In this document: positions 1 through 5,544 of the stretch, piece by piece | Layout: each line of letters starts with the position of its first letter | Numbering within the stretch: position 1 is the first letter of the stretch | Assembly: GCA_019419645.1 (NCBI GenBank) | Contig: DXZN01000071.1 | Span: 1 to 8,493, forward strand | DNA: 8,493 nucleotides | Direction: 5' to 3' | DNA from: Collinsella sp. | GTDB lineage: Bacteria > Actinomycetota > Coriobacteriia > Coriobacteriales > Coriobacteriaceae | The notes under the pieces: model-generated | Seen by the model: only the letters and a program-made list of their open reading frames with translations | Databases searched by the model: none | Told to the model about the DNA's origin: nothing | Translations under genes and position numbers: made by a program

Positions 1-91
1 AGAAGTCGAAGCAATCTCCCAACTTACGCTGTTCCCAAGGGTCCGTAAAACCGGCAAAACGAATTTCGGGTACATTAGTCTTTTCCGTCAC
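1..91 (-). CDS. hsdS: Type I restriction-modification specificity subunit HsdS (N-terminal 30 codons only)
   Basis: This is the start of the DNA-recognition subunit of a type I restriction-modification enzyme, cut by the left window edge. The visible residues begin (V/M)TEKTNVPEIRF and continue to a WEQRKLGD motif, which is the usual opening of the first target-recognition domain in HsdS proteins. The start is a GTG at 91-89. A strong Shine-Dalgarno (GGAGGTGA) lies inside the last codons of hsdM, and only 1 nt separates the hsdM stop codon from this GTG, so translation is probably coupled. HsdS sets the sequence recognised by the methylase and nuclease complex. Its recognition domains lie outside the window, so specificity and integrity cannot be judged. 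Confidence 0.88.
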   Translation of the reverse strand, partial: MTEKTNVPEIRFAGFTDPWEQRKLGDCFDF

Positions 92-92
92 G

Positions 93-2654
93 CTATTCAC
101 CTCCCAACAGTTTCCGCAGTTCAGCAATGCCCGCCATATCGAATTCATTGCCCGTGAGCTGGCCCAACATCGCTGCCAACTCGTTTTCCGCCTCATTAAT
201 CTGATTGCACACGTCCGAATAGGTTGTCGCGTACTTTGCATTCAATGCCACAATCTTCGCAATGAAGTCGCCTATAACGGCATTGGGCAGTTCGAGCAAA
301 TCAGACTGCAGCGGCTCAATCCATTTCGCAGCCAGCAATTCGTCACACTGGACATCAGTCAAGCCCTCAATAACCTTTTTTGTCGTCTCTTCGAGCGCGA
401 CAAGCGCCTTTTTGCTTGCCTTTTTGAGGTCCTTCTCCTCATCGAGCAGAGTCTGAGCACGAACAAGCGCCATCTCAAAGTCGCCATTCGGATGCTTGCC
501 GATGCTCTTCACGGCTTTCTTGAGGGATGCCGCCACAAGCATGCCGTCATCGTCAAAAACATCGCTCGAGCCTTTCTCCTCCTCATCAAGATTCTCAAGA
601 ATCTCGTCAAGCTCTTGAGATATTTCATTCAAACGGGATTCGCGCGCGGTAATTTTCTTGACATCATCAGCGAGCAGCTGCTCTTGGACAAGCGCAAACG
701 GCAAAATGCGGCCTGTCCAGCCATCCTGCACCTCAACGTCTTTGCCACTCTTCTTCTTAATCACCATATTTGGATCGACTTTACGCACGGCTTCCCTGCC
801 CTCGGCTTGAATAACCTCGAGGTCACCGGAAATGCCCGCCCATGCGTCATCAAGAGCCTGATAGGCATCGTATTCGTCAACAAGCGCGATACCGGAAAGG
901 GCATCGTGAAGTTGCGCCGCAATATGCTCTTCTTCGGCCACGGCGTCGACCTGCGACGCACCGTCCACCAACCTCTTCTGCAGCTCAGCAGGCAGATGCG
1001 ACAGTGCATCCCGATAGCCGTCCAGAAATGAGACGACGTTGGCGTTGGTCTTTATCGTTGCCGCCACGTCGTCTGCCACAACTGCAAAGCACGACCCGCC
1101 GCCATCGCCGTAAAGCTGGCCTTTCAGGCTCGGCCACACCTTCCAGTAGTGGTCGAGAGCGTCGACCTCGGCCTTCGGAACTCCCCCGAACATGGTGGCG
1201 TACACGTCCCAGCTCTCAGCGGCTTCGGACGAATCCACATAGCGCGGAATGTTGAGGTTGTAATCGTTGGCGCGTATCTCGTCGATGGTCACCAGGCGAC
1301 TGAACTTGTCGATGGTCGCTCCAGTCGTGACTGCGTCCACGATGCGGCGTATATCGCTTGCGCGCAGTTTGTTGTTTTTGCCTTCCTTCACAAAGTGCTT
1401 CGACGCATCCACGACCAGCACGTCGCTGCTCTCGCGCTGCTTGCGGAGTACCATGACGATTGTCGGGATGCCGGTGCCGAAGAAAATGTTGGCGGGAAGC
1501 CCGATAATTGCCTGAATATGGCGGTTCTCCACCAGGTTCTTGCGGATGGTGCCCTCCTCGCCGCCGCGGAACAGCACGCCATGGGGCAGAACGATGCACA
1601 TGATGCCGTCGGGGCGCAAGTGGTACAAATCATGCAAGAGGAAGGCATAGTCTGCTTTGGATTTGGGGGCAACGCCGAACTTGAAGCGCGGATCGAGTTC
1701 TTTGTCTTCCGGATCCCAGTTTTGGGAGTAGGGCGGATTCGACACCACGGCATCGACGAACAGTGGATTGTAGGTCTCATCTTTGTTCTCGACCGTATCG
1801 AACCAGGGCCAATCGTCTTCGAGCGTATCGCCATTGCGCGCCACGATGTTGTCGGGGAGTATTCCGCGCATGACCAGATTCATGCGCGTGAGGTTGTACG
1901 TGTTCTCCTTAAGCTCCTGCGCATAATACTTGATGGAGTTCGGGTCGCCGTTGCGTCGCGCCACTGCCTTGCCGATATTGATAAGCAGCGAGCCCGATCC
2001 GCTCGTGGGATCGTAGATGGTGATGTTCTCGCGTCCGGCCAGGTGCCACGAGACAATCTCGCTCATGAGCATGGACACCTCGTGCGGCGTGTAGAACTCG
2101 CCGGCTTTCTTACCGGCGTTGGCGGCGAAGTTGCTGATGAGGTACTCGTAAATGAAGCCGAGCACGTCGTAGTCCTGGCGACCGTCCATCGGGATGTCCT
2201 TGATGAGGTAGATGAGATCGCGAGCGGCCTTGGACTGGCTCCGCGCGTCGGTGCCGAGTTTGGAGAGACCGGTCTGCAACGTGTCGAAGATGCCGTCGAA
2301 GACACGCTTGCGGGCGGGATCGATGTTGCGGCTAAAGGCAGAGAGGGCGTCGCGAACGTTCGAAATCTCGAAGTCACCGCCTTTGGCGACCCAGGTGGAG
2401 AAGAGGTTCTCGTAGGCGATGAAGTAGCCGCACTCGCCCTTGACGAACTCGACCGTTTCTTTGTCGTTTTCCACGAGGCTCGGCAAATCCTCCTCGGCGA
2501 AATCACGTGCCTTCAGGCGGGTGATTTCGGTCTCGGAGAGGAACTTGTAGAAGATAAAGCCCAGGATGTAATCCTTGTATTCATTTGCCTCGATTTTCGA
2601 GCGCATCTTGTTGGCGGATTCCCATATCTTTGATGCCAGTTGCTGCTTGTTCAT
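93..2654 (-). CDS. hsdM: Type I restriction-modification DNA N6-adenine methyltransferase HsdM
   Basis: HsdM transfers a methyl group from S-adenosylmethionine to adenine in the site chosen by HsdS, protecting host DNA. The 853-aa frame is uninterrupted. Residues 1-150 match the helical HsdM N-terminal domain. GEFYTPHE (185-192) is the conserved lead-in to the catalytic domain, DPTSGSGSLL (215-224) is the SAM-binding motif I, and NPPY (306-309) is the adenine-specific catalytic motif IV. The NLNIPRYV block (466-473) closes the core. About 360 further residues follow, with charged helical or coiled-coil stretches near 655-695 and 735-765. This is longer than classical HsdM of about 500 aa but fits a long subfamily. 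The ATG at 2654 has GAGG about 8 nt upstream and directly follows the stop codon of the broken upstream gene. hsdS follows after 1 nt. No hsdR is in the window. Confidence 0.95.
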   Translation of the reverse strand: MNKQQLASKIWESANKMRSKIEANEYKDYILGFIFYKFLSETEITRLKARDFAEEDLPSLVENDKETVEFVKGECGYFIAYENLFSTWVAKGGDFEISNVRDALSAFSRNIDPARKRVFDGIFDTLQTGLSKLGTDARSQSKAARDLIYLIKDIPMDGRQDYDVLGFIYEYLISNFAANAGKKAGEFYTPHEVSMLMSEIVSWHLAGRENITIYDPTSGSGSLLINIGKAVARRNGDPNSIKYYAQELKENTYNLTRMNLVMRGILPDNIVARNGDTLEDDWPWFDTVENKDETYNPLFVDAVVSNPPYSQNWDPEDKELDPRFKFGVAPKSKADYAFLLHDLYHLRPDGIMCIVLPHGVLFRGGEEGTIRKNLVENRHIQAIIGLPANIFFGTGIPTIVMVLRKQRESSDVLVVDASKHFVKEGKNNKLRASDIRRIVDAVTTGATIDKFSRLVTIDEIRANDYNLNIPRYVDSSEAAESWDVYATMFGGVPKAEVDALDHYWKVWPSLKGQLYGDGGGSCFAVVADDVAATIKTNANVVSFLDGYRDALSHLPAELQKRLVDGASQVDAVAEEEHIAAQLHDALSGIALVDEYDAYQALDDAWAGISGDLEVIQAEGREAVRKVDPNMVIKKKSGKDVEVQDGWTGRILPFALVQEQLLADDVKKITARESRLNEISQELDEILENLDEEEKGSSDVFDDDGMLVAASLKKAVKSIGKHPNGDFEMALVRAQTLLDEEKDLKKASKKALVALEETTKKVIEGLTDVQCDELLAAKWIEPLQSDLLELPNAVIGDFIAKIVALNAKYATTYSDVCNQINEAENELAAMLGQLTGNEFDMAGIAELRKLLGGE

Positions 2655-3055
2655 CTAGTTTTCCTCGCTTCTATAGACTTGGTCGAGCGTTTCTCCGTCG
2701 TCGCTTACCCATTCGGTCCAGCCGTTCTGGCTGCCGCCGAGCACGAACACCGCCGCGGCGCTGGGCGTCGGGAACTCGAGATCGTCGGCGAGCTCTGCGA
2801 TACCGCCCGAATCGCCGAAAATCTCCCTGCGCGCGGCCACGACGCCCGCGTTTTTCAGCAGTTGCCGTGGTCCTCGTCGAGCAGGTAGTAGACGCCGCGC
2901 TACGGGATGTTCGGTAGCGACTTCGCCTCGGCGAGGTCCTCGCTCGGAATGACGACGGTCACGAGCGACTCGCCGTCGATGTGACAGATGCGGATACGGT
3001 CCGGCTGCGCGTCTATGAGCTGGACGGCGAGAGTCTTGACCCGGATCATGCTCAT
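2655..3055 (-). pseudogene. Broken GIY-YIG nuclease family gene with DUF4357 C-terminus
   Basis: This is a decayed gene between the RHH gene and hsdM. From ATG 3055 the frame reads MSMIRVKTLAVQLIDAQPD and continues to ...LPNIP, then hits TAG at 2902-2900 (codon 52). Reading through gives RGVYYLLDEDHG, the GIY part of a GIY-YIG nuclease N-terminus, and then a TGA. The downstream piece lies in another frame and carries the DUF4357 signature (SAAAVFVLGG...NGWTEW...GETLDQVYR), ending in TAG at 2657-2655, immediately before the hsdM ATG. Intact relatives, as I recall them, are roughly 250-300 aa, so most of the nuclease core, including the YIG half, appears deleted. There are therefore two lesions, a nonsense codon and a frame-changing internal deletion. 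Its ATG overlaps the RHH stop codon (ATGA), showing it was once part of this operon. A reading error could explain the TAG but not the missing middle. Confidence 0.75.
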
Positions 3056-3264
3056 GCCCCTTTCTTCGCGAGCTCTTCGATCATGCAGGTGCGCACGAAG
3101 GCGGAGAAACTCATTCCTCGCAGCGCCGCCTCCTCCTTCGCTGCGTCGCGCAAGGTGTCGGGGATGCGTAGAGTCACGGAGACTTGATTACCGTTCACCA
3201 GGAAGCTCCTGATCTCGGTTTCGTCAGGGTTGCTCTTAATGAGTTCCTTGTAGTTATCAGGCAT
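3052..3264 (-). CDS. Small ribbon-helix-helix (CopG/Arc-like) DNA-binding protein
   Basis: This 70-aa protein has a typical RHH pattern: a beta strand NQVSVTLR (26-33), then IPDTLRDAAKEEAALRG as helix A, then MSFSAFVRTCMIEEL as helix B. RHH proteins bind DNA as dimers through the paired strands and usually act as autorepressors or antitoxins. The first 20 residues are a short polar extension. I chose ATG 3264 because GGGAG lies 6-7 nt upstream; a GTG at 3279 in the same frame has no ribosome-binding site. The stop codon overlaps the ATG of the broken GIY-YIG gene (ATGA), placing it first in the hsdM-hsdS transcription unit. A role in controlling the operon is an inference. No toxin with a recognisable fold lies next to it other than the nuclease remnant. 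Confidence 0.8.
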   Translation of the reverse strand: MPDNYKELIKSNPDETEIRSFLVNGNQVSVTLRIPDTLRDAAKEEAALRGMSFSAFVRTCMIEELAKKGA

Positions 3265-3308
3265 CTGTGCTCCCGTCACTCGAAATGCAATACAAATGCG
3301 TTTACAGC

Positions 3309-3314
3309 ATTATA
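3309..3314 (-). promoter_or_regulatory. -10 box of the RHH-hsdM-hsdS operon
   Basis: The minus strand reads a perfect TATAAT here, 45 nt before the ATG at 3264, predicting a leader of roughly 38 nt. The best upstream hexamer at 16-17 nt (TTTTAC/ATTTTA) is a poor -35, so the promoter may need an activator or rely mainly on its -10. Confidence 0.5.
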
Positions 3315-3378
3315 GCGTTGCGTCCTCTATGTAAAATTCGTTGATTGGTGAACATTTAATTCCAGGCGACAAGAACAA

Positions 3379-3468
3379 ATGGGGGGCAAATACAAAATGA
3401 AGGCAACCGAGGCGAATCTGCCCCACCTTATGAGTGTGGCGAAGACTTACCTACATGAAAGCGGGTAA
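3379..3468 (+). pseudogene. Possible N-terminal scrap of a DUF262-like gene
   Basis: A 29-codon frame runs from ATG 3379 to TAA 3466-3468. From the internal ATG at 3397 it reads MKATEANLPHLMS. The first eight residues resemble the usual opening of DUF262 (GmrS/DndB-like) proteins, and a GGGGGG stretch about 10 nt upstream could serve as a ribosome-binding site. Nothing after residue 8 resembles that family. It may be a remnant left by a deletion, or a chance match. The call rests on recall of family N-termini only. Confidence 0.18.
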
Positions 3469-3477
3469 AAGTGGGGC
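3420..3477. repeat. Inverted repeat GCCCCAC / GTGGGGC in the leader of the Mrr gene
   Basis: Perfect 7-bp arms lie at 3420-3426 and 3471-3477, and imperfect pairing continues inward (CCTTA against TAAAA-G). The left arm can instead pair with GGGGCA at 3383-3388 or at 3527-3532, so alternative hairpins are possible. There is no T-run, so it is not a typical terminator. Confidence 0.4.
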
Positions 3478-3490
3478 TATCGTTGGCCGT

Positions 3491-3508
3491 TTGCCAGCGC
3501 TGTGGCAA
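3491..3508. promoter_or_regulatory. Operator-like palindrome upstream of the Mrr gene
   Basis: TTGCCA-GCGCTG-TGGCAA has perfect 6-bp arms around a core that contains the 8-bp palindrome CAGCGCTG. It sits about 84 nt before the proposed Mrr start, in the region where its promoter should be. I could not pick a convincing -35/-10 pair for the plus strand here. The rest of 3280-3591 shows nothing else recognisable. Confidence 0.35.
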
Positions 3509-3591
3509 GTTGTCGGTGCAATGCCTGGGGCATTTGAGATAAGTCATAGTGCTACAACACGGTCGTGCTATGGCAGAAAGGCAGGTTTCGC

Positions 3592-4587
3592 GTGGGTGCT
3601 TGGATGATTCGTGCCGGTCGTGGCGGCGTATATGCGTCCGACTGGCTCGAGCATGGCGTCATAGGTATTGGCTGGGATTTCGATGGTGCCGATATTGCCG
3701 CTATGAATCGCGAGCAGATTAGGGCAGCATACGGCCTGTCACATCCCGGCGACAGCAAGGGCAAGGTCGCGGCGGGTGTTGGCCAGGTTTACCGTTTTGC
3801 GCACGATATGACGACGGACTCGACCGTTGTCATGTACGACCCGGAGAGCCGCCTTTATCATCTTGGCGTTATCACTGGCCCCTGCGTTGCCGTCTGCGAT
3901 ATGGACGGAGTGACCTACACGCGAGACGTCAAGTGGGGTGAAACCGCTCCACGTGATGTGCTTTCGCCGTCCTCTAAGAATTCGCTCGGCGGCATCCAGA
4001 CCATCTTCGCTGTCTCCGATGAGGTCATGGCCGATCTCACGAATGCTGCAAGGGACAAGTCGGTGGTGGCTTCAAATGATCCCGCCATCGATGATAACGA
4101 TGCGACAAATGACGAAGAAACCCTCGCAGCGACCTATGACAATGGCATTGAGCTCATTAAGGATCGCGTTAACCAGCTCGATTGGGAGGATATGGAGCGC
4201 TTGGTAGCGGGCCTGCTCAAGGCTATGGGCTACTGCGCTCGCGTTATGCCCAAGGGTCCTGATGGCGGTCGCGATGTGGTGGCGTCTCCGGATGCTCTCG
4301 GGCTGGAGTCGCCTCGCATTGTCGCTGAGGTCAAGCATCGCAAGGGTGCTATGGGCGCCCCAGCGGTTCGCGCATTTATCGGTGGCCTTCGCGCAGGCGA
4401 TCGCGGTCTGTACGTGTCTACGGGCGGCTTTACGAAAGAGGCACGCTACGAGGCCGATCGCGCGAACATTCCCGTGCGCCTACTCGATCTGGATGCCTTC
4501 GTGCGGCACTATGTCGAAATCTATGACAAGACCGATGACGACACCCGTTCCATTCTTCCGCTCACCCGTATCTGGTGGCCAGCATAA
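3592..4587 (+). CDS. Mrr-type restriction endonuclease (PD-(D/E)XK) with PUA/EVE-like N-terminal region
   Basis: This is a predicted DNA endonuclease of the Mrr_cat family, which in known cases cuts modified or foreign DNA. Numbering from GTG 3592 (331 aa), the C-terminal half contains DWEDMERLVAGLLKAMGY (helical lead-in, about 197-214), GPDGGRD (D228), AEVKHRKG (E246, K248) and a YVSTGGFTKEA stretch (about 274-284), the ordered Mrr catalytic signature. The first 140 residues contain VIGIGWDF, GQVYRFAHDM, TVVMYDP and LYHLGVITG, a layout resembling PUA/EVE-like readers of modified bases; this is an inference. An acidic, low-complexity linker (about 161-180) joins the halves. GTG 3592 has AAAGGCAGG just upstream. 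ATG 3604 and GTG 3565 are alternatives in the same frame. The membrane-protein gene follows after 14 nt, suggesting an operon. The active-site residues look complete. Confidence 0.85.
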   Translation: MGAWMIRAGRGGVYASDWLEHGVIGIGWDFDGADIAAMNREQIRAAYGLSHPGDSKGKVAAGVGQVYRFAHDMTTDSTVVMYDPESRLYHLGVITGPCVAVCDMDGVTYTRDVKWGETAPRDVLSPSSKNSLGGIQTIFAVSDEVMADLTNAARDKSVVASNDPAIDDNDATNDEETLAATYDNGIELIKDRVNQLDWEDMERLVAGLLKAMGYCARVMPKGPDGGRDVVASPDALGLESPRIVAEVKHRKGAMGAPAVRAFIGGLRAGDRGLYVSTGGFTKEARYEADRANIPVRLLDLDAFVRHYVEIYDKTDDDTRSILPLTRIWWPA

Positions 4588-4601
4588 AAGGAGACATTGC
4601 C

Positions 4602-5237
4602 ATGATTCAACAGGTTGCTTTCGAAGTTCCCGCAGAAATAGCGGTGGGCCTAGCTACTGGTAAGTATGTCCAATGGGGCGGTGTTGTGCGCGACGGCGCT
4701 GGTCATATTGTTCGGCATCTTAAGCCTGCAGATGTTCAAAATGGGGCCAACAAAGCGCTGCGTATAGCTGACCAGGCAGTTCAGCTTGCGAAGCAGAACA
4801 AGAAAGTTGCTATAGCTGCGCTTGCGGTTGCGGGCGTCGCTGCGGTCGGCGGGGGCGTCTATGCGGGGGTGACTTGCGTGCGCCACAGCAAAGAAGACAC
4901 GTTGCGAAAGAAGCGGATGGCAGACTTTAACTCTGCATTCTCGGAATACCTTAAGGCTTTGGGGGATGGCGAACTTACGATCGAGATGATTGACAGGTTG
5001 GAAGACGCCATAACTGCCCTTAATGGCGGTAAGGAAGGCTTCACGGTCGAAATTAAGGGCGAGCAGTTTGAGGACATTGTTAAGTCTGTGCGCGACTACA
5101 CCGATCGTTTGTCCAAGGCAAATGGCGAGAAGACCCCTAATGTCATTCTTAAGCTGTTCGAAAGGAAACCGAATGACGTTGAAGGCCTTAGGGAATGCCT
5201 TAATACTCAGCGTGAAATACTCTTGCGAGTGGCATAG
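4602..5237 (+). CDS. Single-pass membrane protein of unknown function, partner of the Mrr-type nuclease
   Basis: This 211-aa protein is not a family I can name. Residues 1-65 are soluble (MIQQVAFEVPAEIAVGL at the start, then a VVRDGAGHIVRHLKPADV segment). A KQNKK cluster precedes one Ala/Val/Gly-rich hydrophobic segment at about 69-92, followed by RHSKEDTLRKKR. The remaining 110 residues are soluble and mixed-charge, probably helical. There is no signal peptide, and with basic residues on both sides of the membrane segment the topology is uncertain. The start at ATG 4602 is set by AAGGAG 8-9 nt upstream; a GTG at 4575 lies inside the Mrr gene and has no such site. It is 14 nt downstream of the Mrr gene and is followed by a strong terminator, so the two form a closed cassette. 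It could be an anchor, regulator or effector for the nuclease; none of these is shown by the sequence. Confidence 0.8.
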   Translation: MIQQVAFEVPAEIAVGLATGKYVQWGGVVRDGAGHIVRHLKPADVQNGANKALRIADQAVQLAKQNKKVAIAALAVAGVAAVGGGVYAGVTCVRHSKEDTLRKKRMADFNSAFSEYLKALGDGELTIEMIDRLEDAITALNGGKEGFTVEIKGEQFEDIVKSVRDYTDRLSKANGEKTPNVILKLFERKPNDVEGLRECLNTQREILLRVA

Positions 5238-5246
5238 ATAAACCCA

Positions 5247-5293
5247 GCCGGCACTTGTGCATGTCGAAAGGCATACACAAGTGCCGGCCTTTT
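5247..5293 (+). terminator. Rho-independent terminator of the Mrr/membrane-protein cassette
   Basis: A perfect 13-bp stem (5247-5259 with 5276-5288, GCCGGCACTTGTG and its complement) encloses a 16-nt loop and is followed by CTTTT. It begins 9 nt after the stop codon. The T-run is short but the stem is very stable. Confidence 0.85.
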
Positions 5294-5312
5294 GACATCG
5301 TGCGGCTTGAGC

Positions 5313-5339
5313 GGCGGCGTGCAACGGCTGCACGCCGCC
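5313..5339. repeat. GC-rich perfect hairpin between cassettes
   Basis: GGCGGCGTGCA (5313-5323) and its exact complement (5329-5339) form an 11-bp stem around the loop ACGGC. No T-run follows on either strand, so it is not a standard terminator. The stretch 5294-5394 has no gene; it contains this hairpin and the next one. Confidence 0.6.
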
Positions 5340-5340
5340 T

Positions 5341-5373
5341 GCGAAATGATGTGCAGACGGCGCTTGATTTCGC
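5341..5373. repeat. Second hairpin, adjacent to the GC-rich one
   Basis: GCGAAAT (5341-5347) and ATTTCGC (5367-5373) form perfect 7-bp arms with a 19-nt loop. It starts 2 nt after the previous hairpin. The two could be a small structured RNA or DNA element, or the remains of a repeat family. Confidence 0.4.
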
Positions 5374-5393
5374 CGGCCGCTGTTAGGCTTAAA

Positions 5394-5511
5394 TTCGAAA
5401 AAATGTCGAAATATCCCGTGTAAAAGTACGGAAAAGTGTCGTAATACACACTTTAAAACCTCGAAAAAGTGTCGAAATGAGCATCTAGCAACCACGGAAA
5501 AGTGTATCCTA
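5394..5511 (+). repeat. Array of four 18-bp elements at exact 33-bp spacing (probable operator array)
   Basis: Elements start at 5395, 5428, 5461 and 5494: TCGAAAAAATGTCGAAAT, ACGGAAAAGTGTCGTAAT, TCGAAAAAGTGTCGAAAT and ACGGAAAAGTGTATCCTA. The interval is 33 bp each time, with unrelated 15-bp spacers. The core is RAAAARTGT. In copies 1 and 2 it is flanked by complementary arms that change together (TTCG-N9-CGAA and TACG-N9-CGTA); copy 3 keeps TCG-N9-CGA and copy 4 has lost its right arm. Odd and even copies resemble each other most. Close to three helical turns per step places all copies on nearly the same DNA face, as expected for cooperative protein binding. The array ends 33 bp before the ATG of the ATPase gene. 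Confidence 0.8.
5505..5510 (+). promoter_or_regulatory. Candidate -10 box of the AAA ATPase gene
   Basis: TATCCT lies 34 nt before the ATG and overlaps the fourth array element. No good -35 is seen at 16-18 nt. A small hairpin (GTGCT-AAAAC-AGCAC, 5512-5526) follows, just upstream of the AAGGGG ribosome-binding site. Confidence 0.3.
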
Positions 5512-5544
5512 GTGCTAAAACAGCACGTAATAAGGGGTACGCTT

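Noticed and set aside
1149..2633. A 494-codon plus-strand open frame
   Set aside because: It lies wholly opposite hsdM, which has all its family motifs; long antisense frames are common in GC-rich genes and this one shows no known motif.
2655..2840. An intact 61-aa gene starting at GTG 2840
   Set aside because: It has no ribosome-binding site and matches only the C-terminal DUF4357 part of a larger protein, whose N-terminal part lies just upstream in another frame.
3265..3279. Upstream GTG start for the RHH protein
   Set aside because: It has no ribosome-binding site, while the ATG at 3264 has GGGAG at good spacing.
4575..4601. Upstream GTG start for the membrane protein
   Set aside because: It overlaps the Mrr gene and would place the AAGGAG ribosome-binding site inside the coding frame.
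5394..5511. CRISPR array
   Set aside because: The period is regular, but 18-bp imperfect repeats with 15-bp spacers are too short, only four copies exist, no cas gene is near, and the array ends at a promoter.
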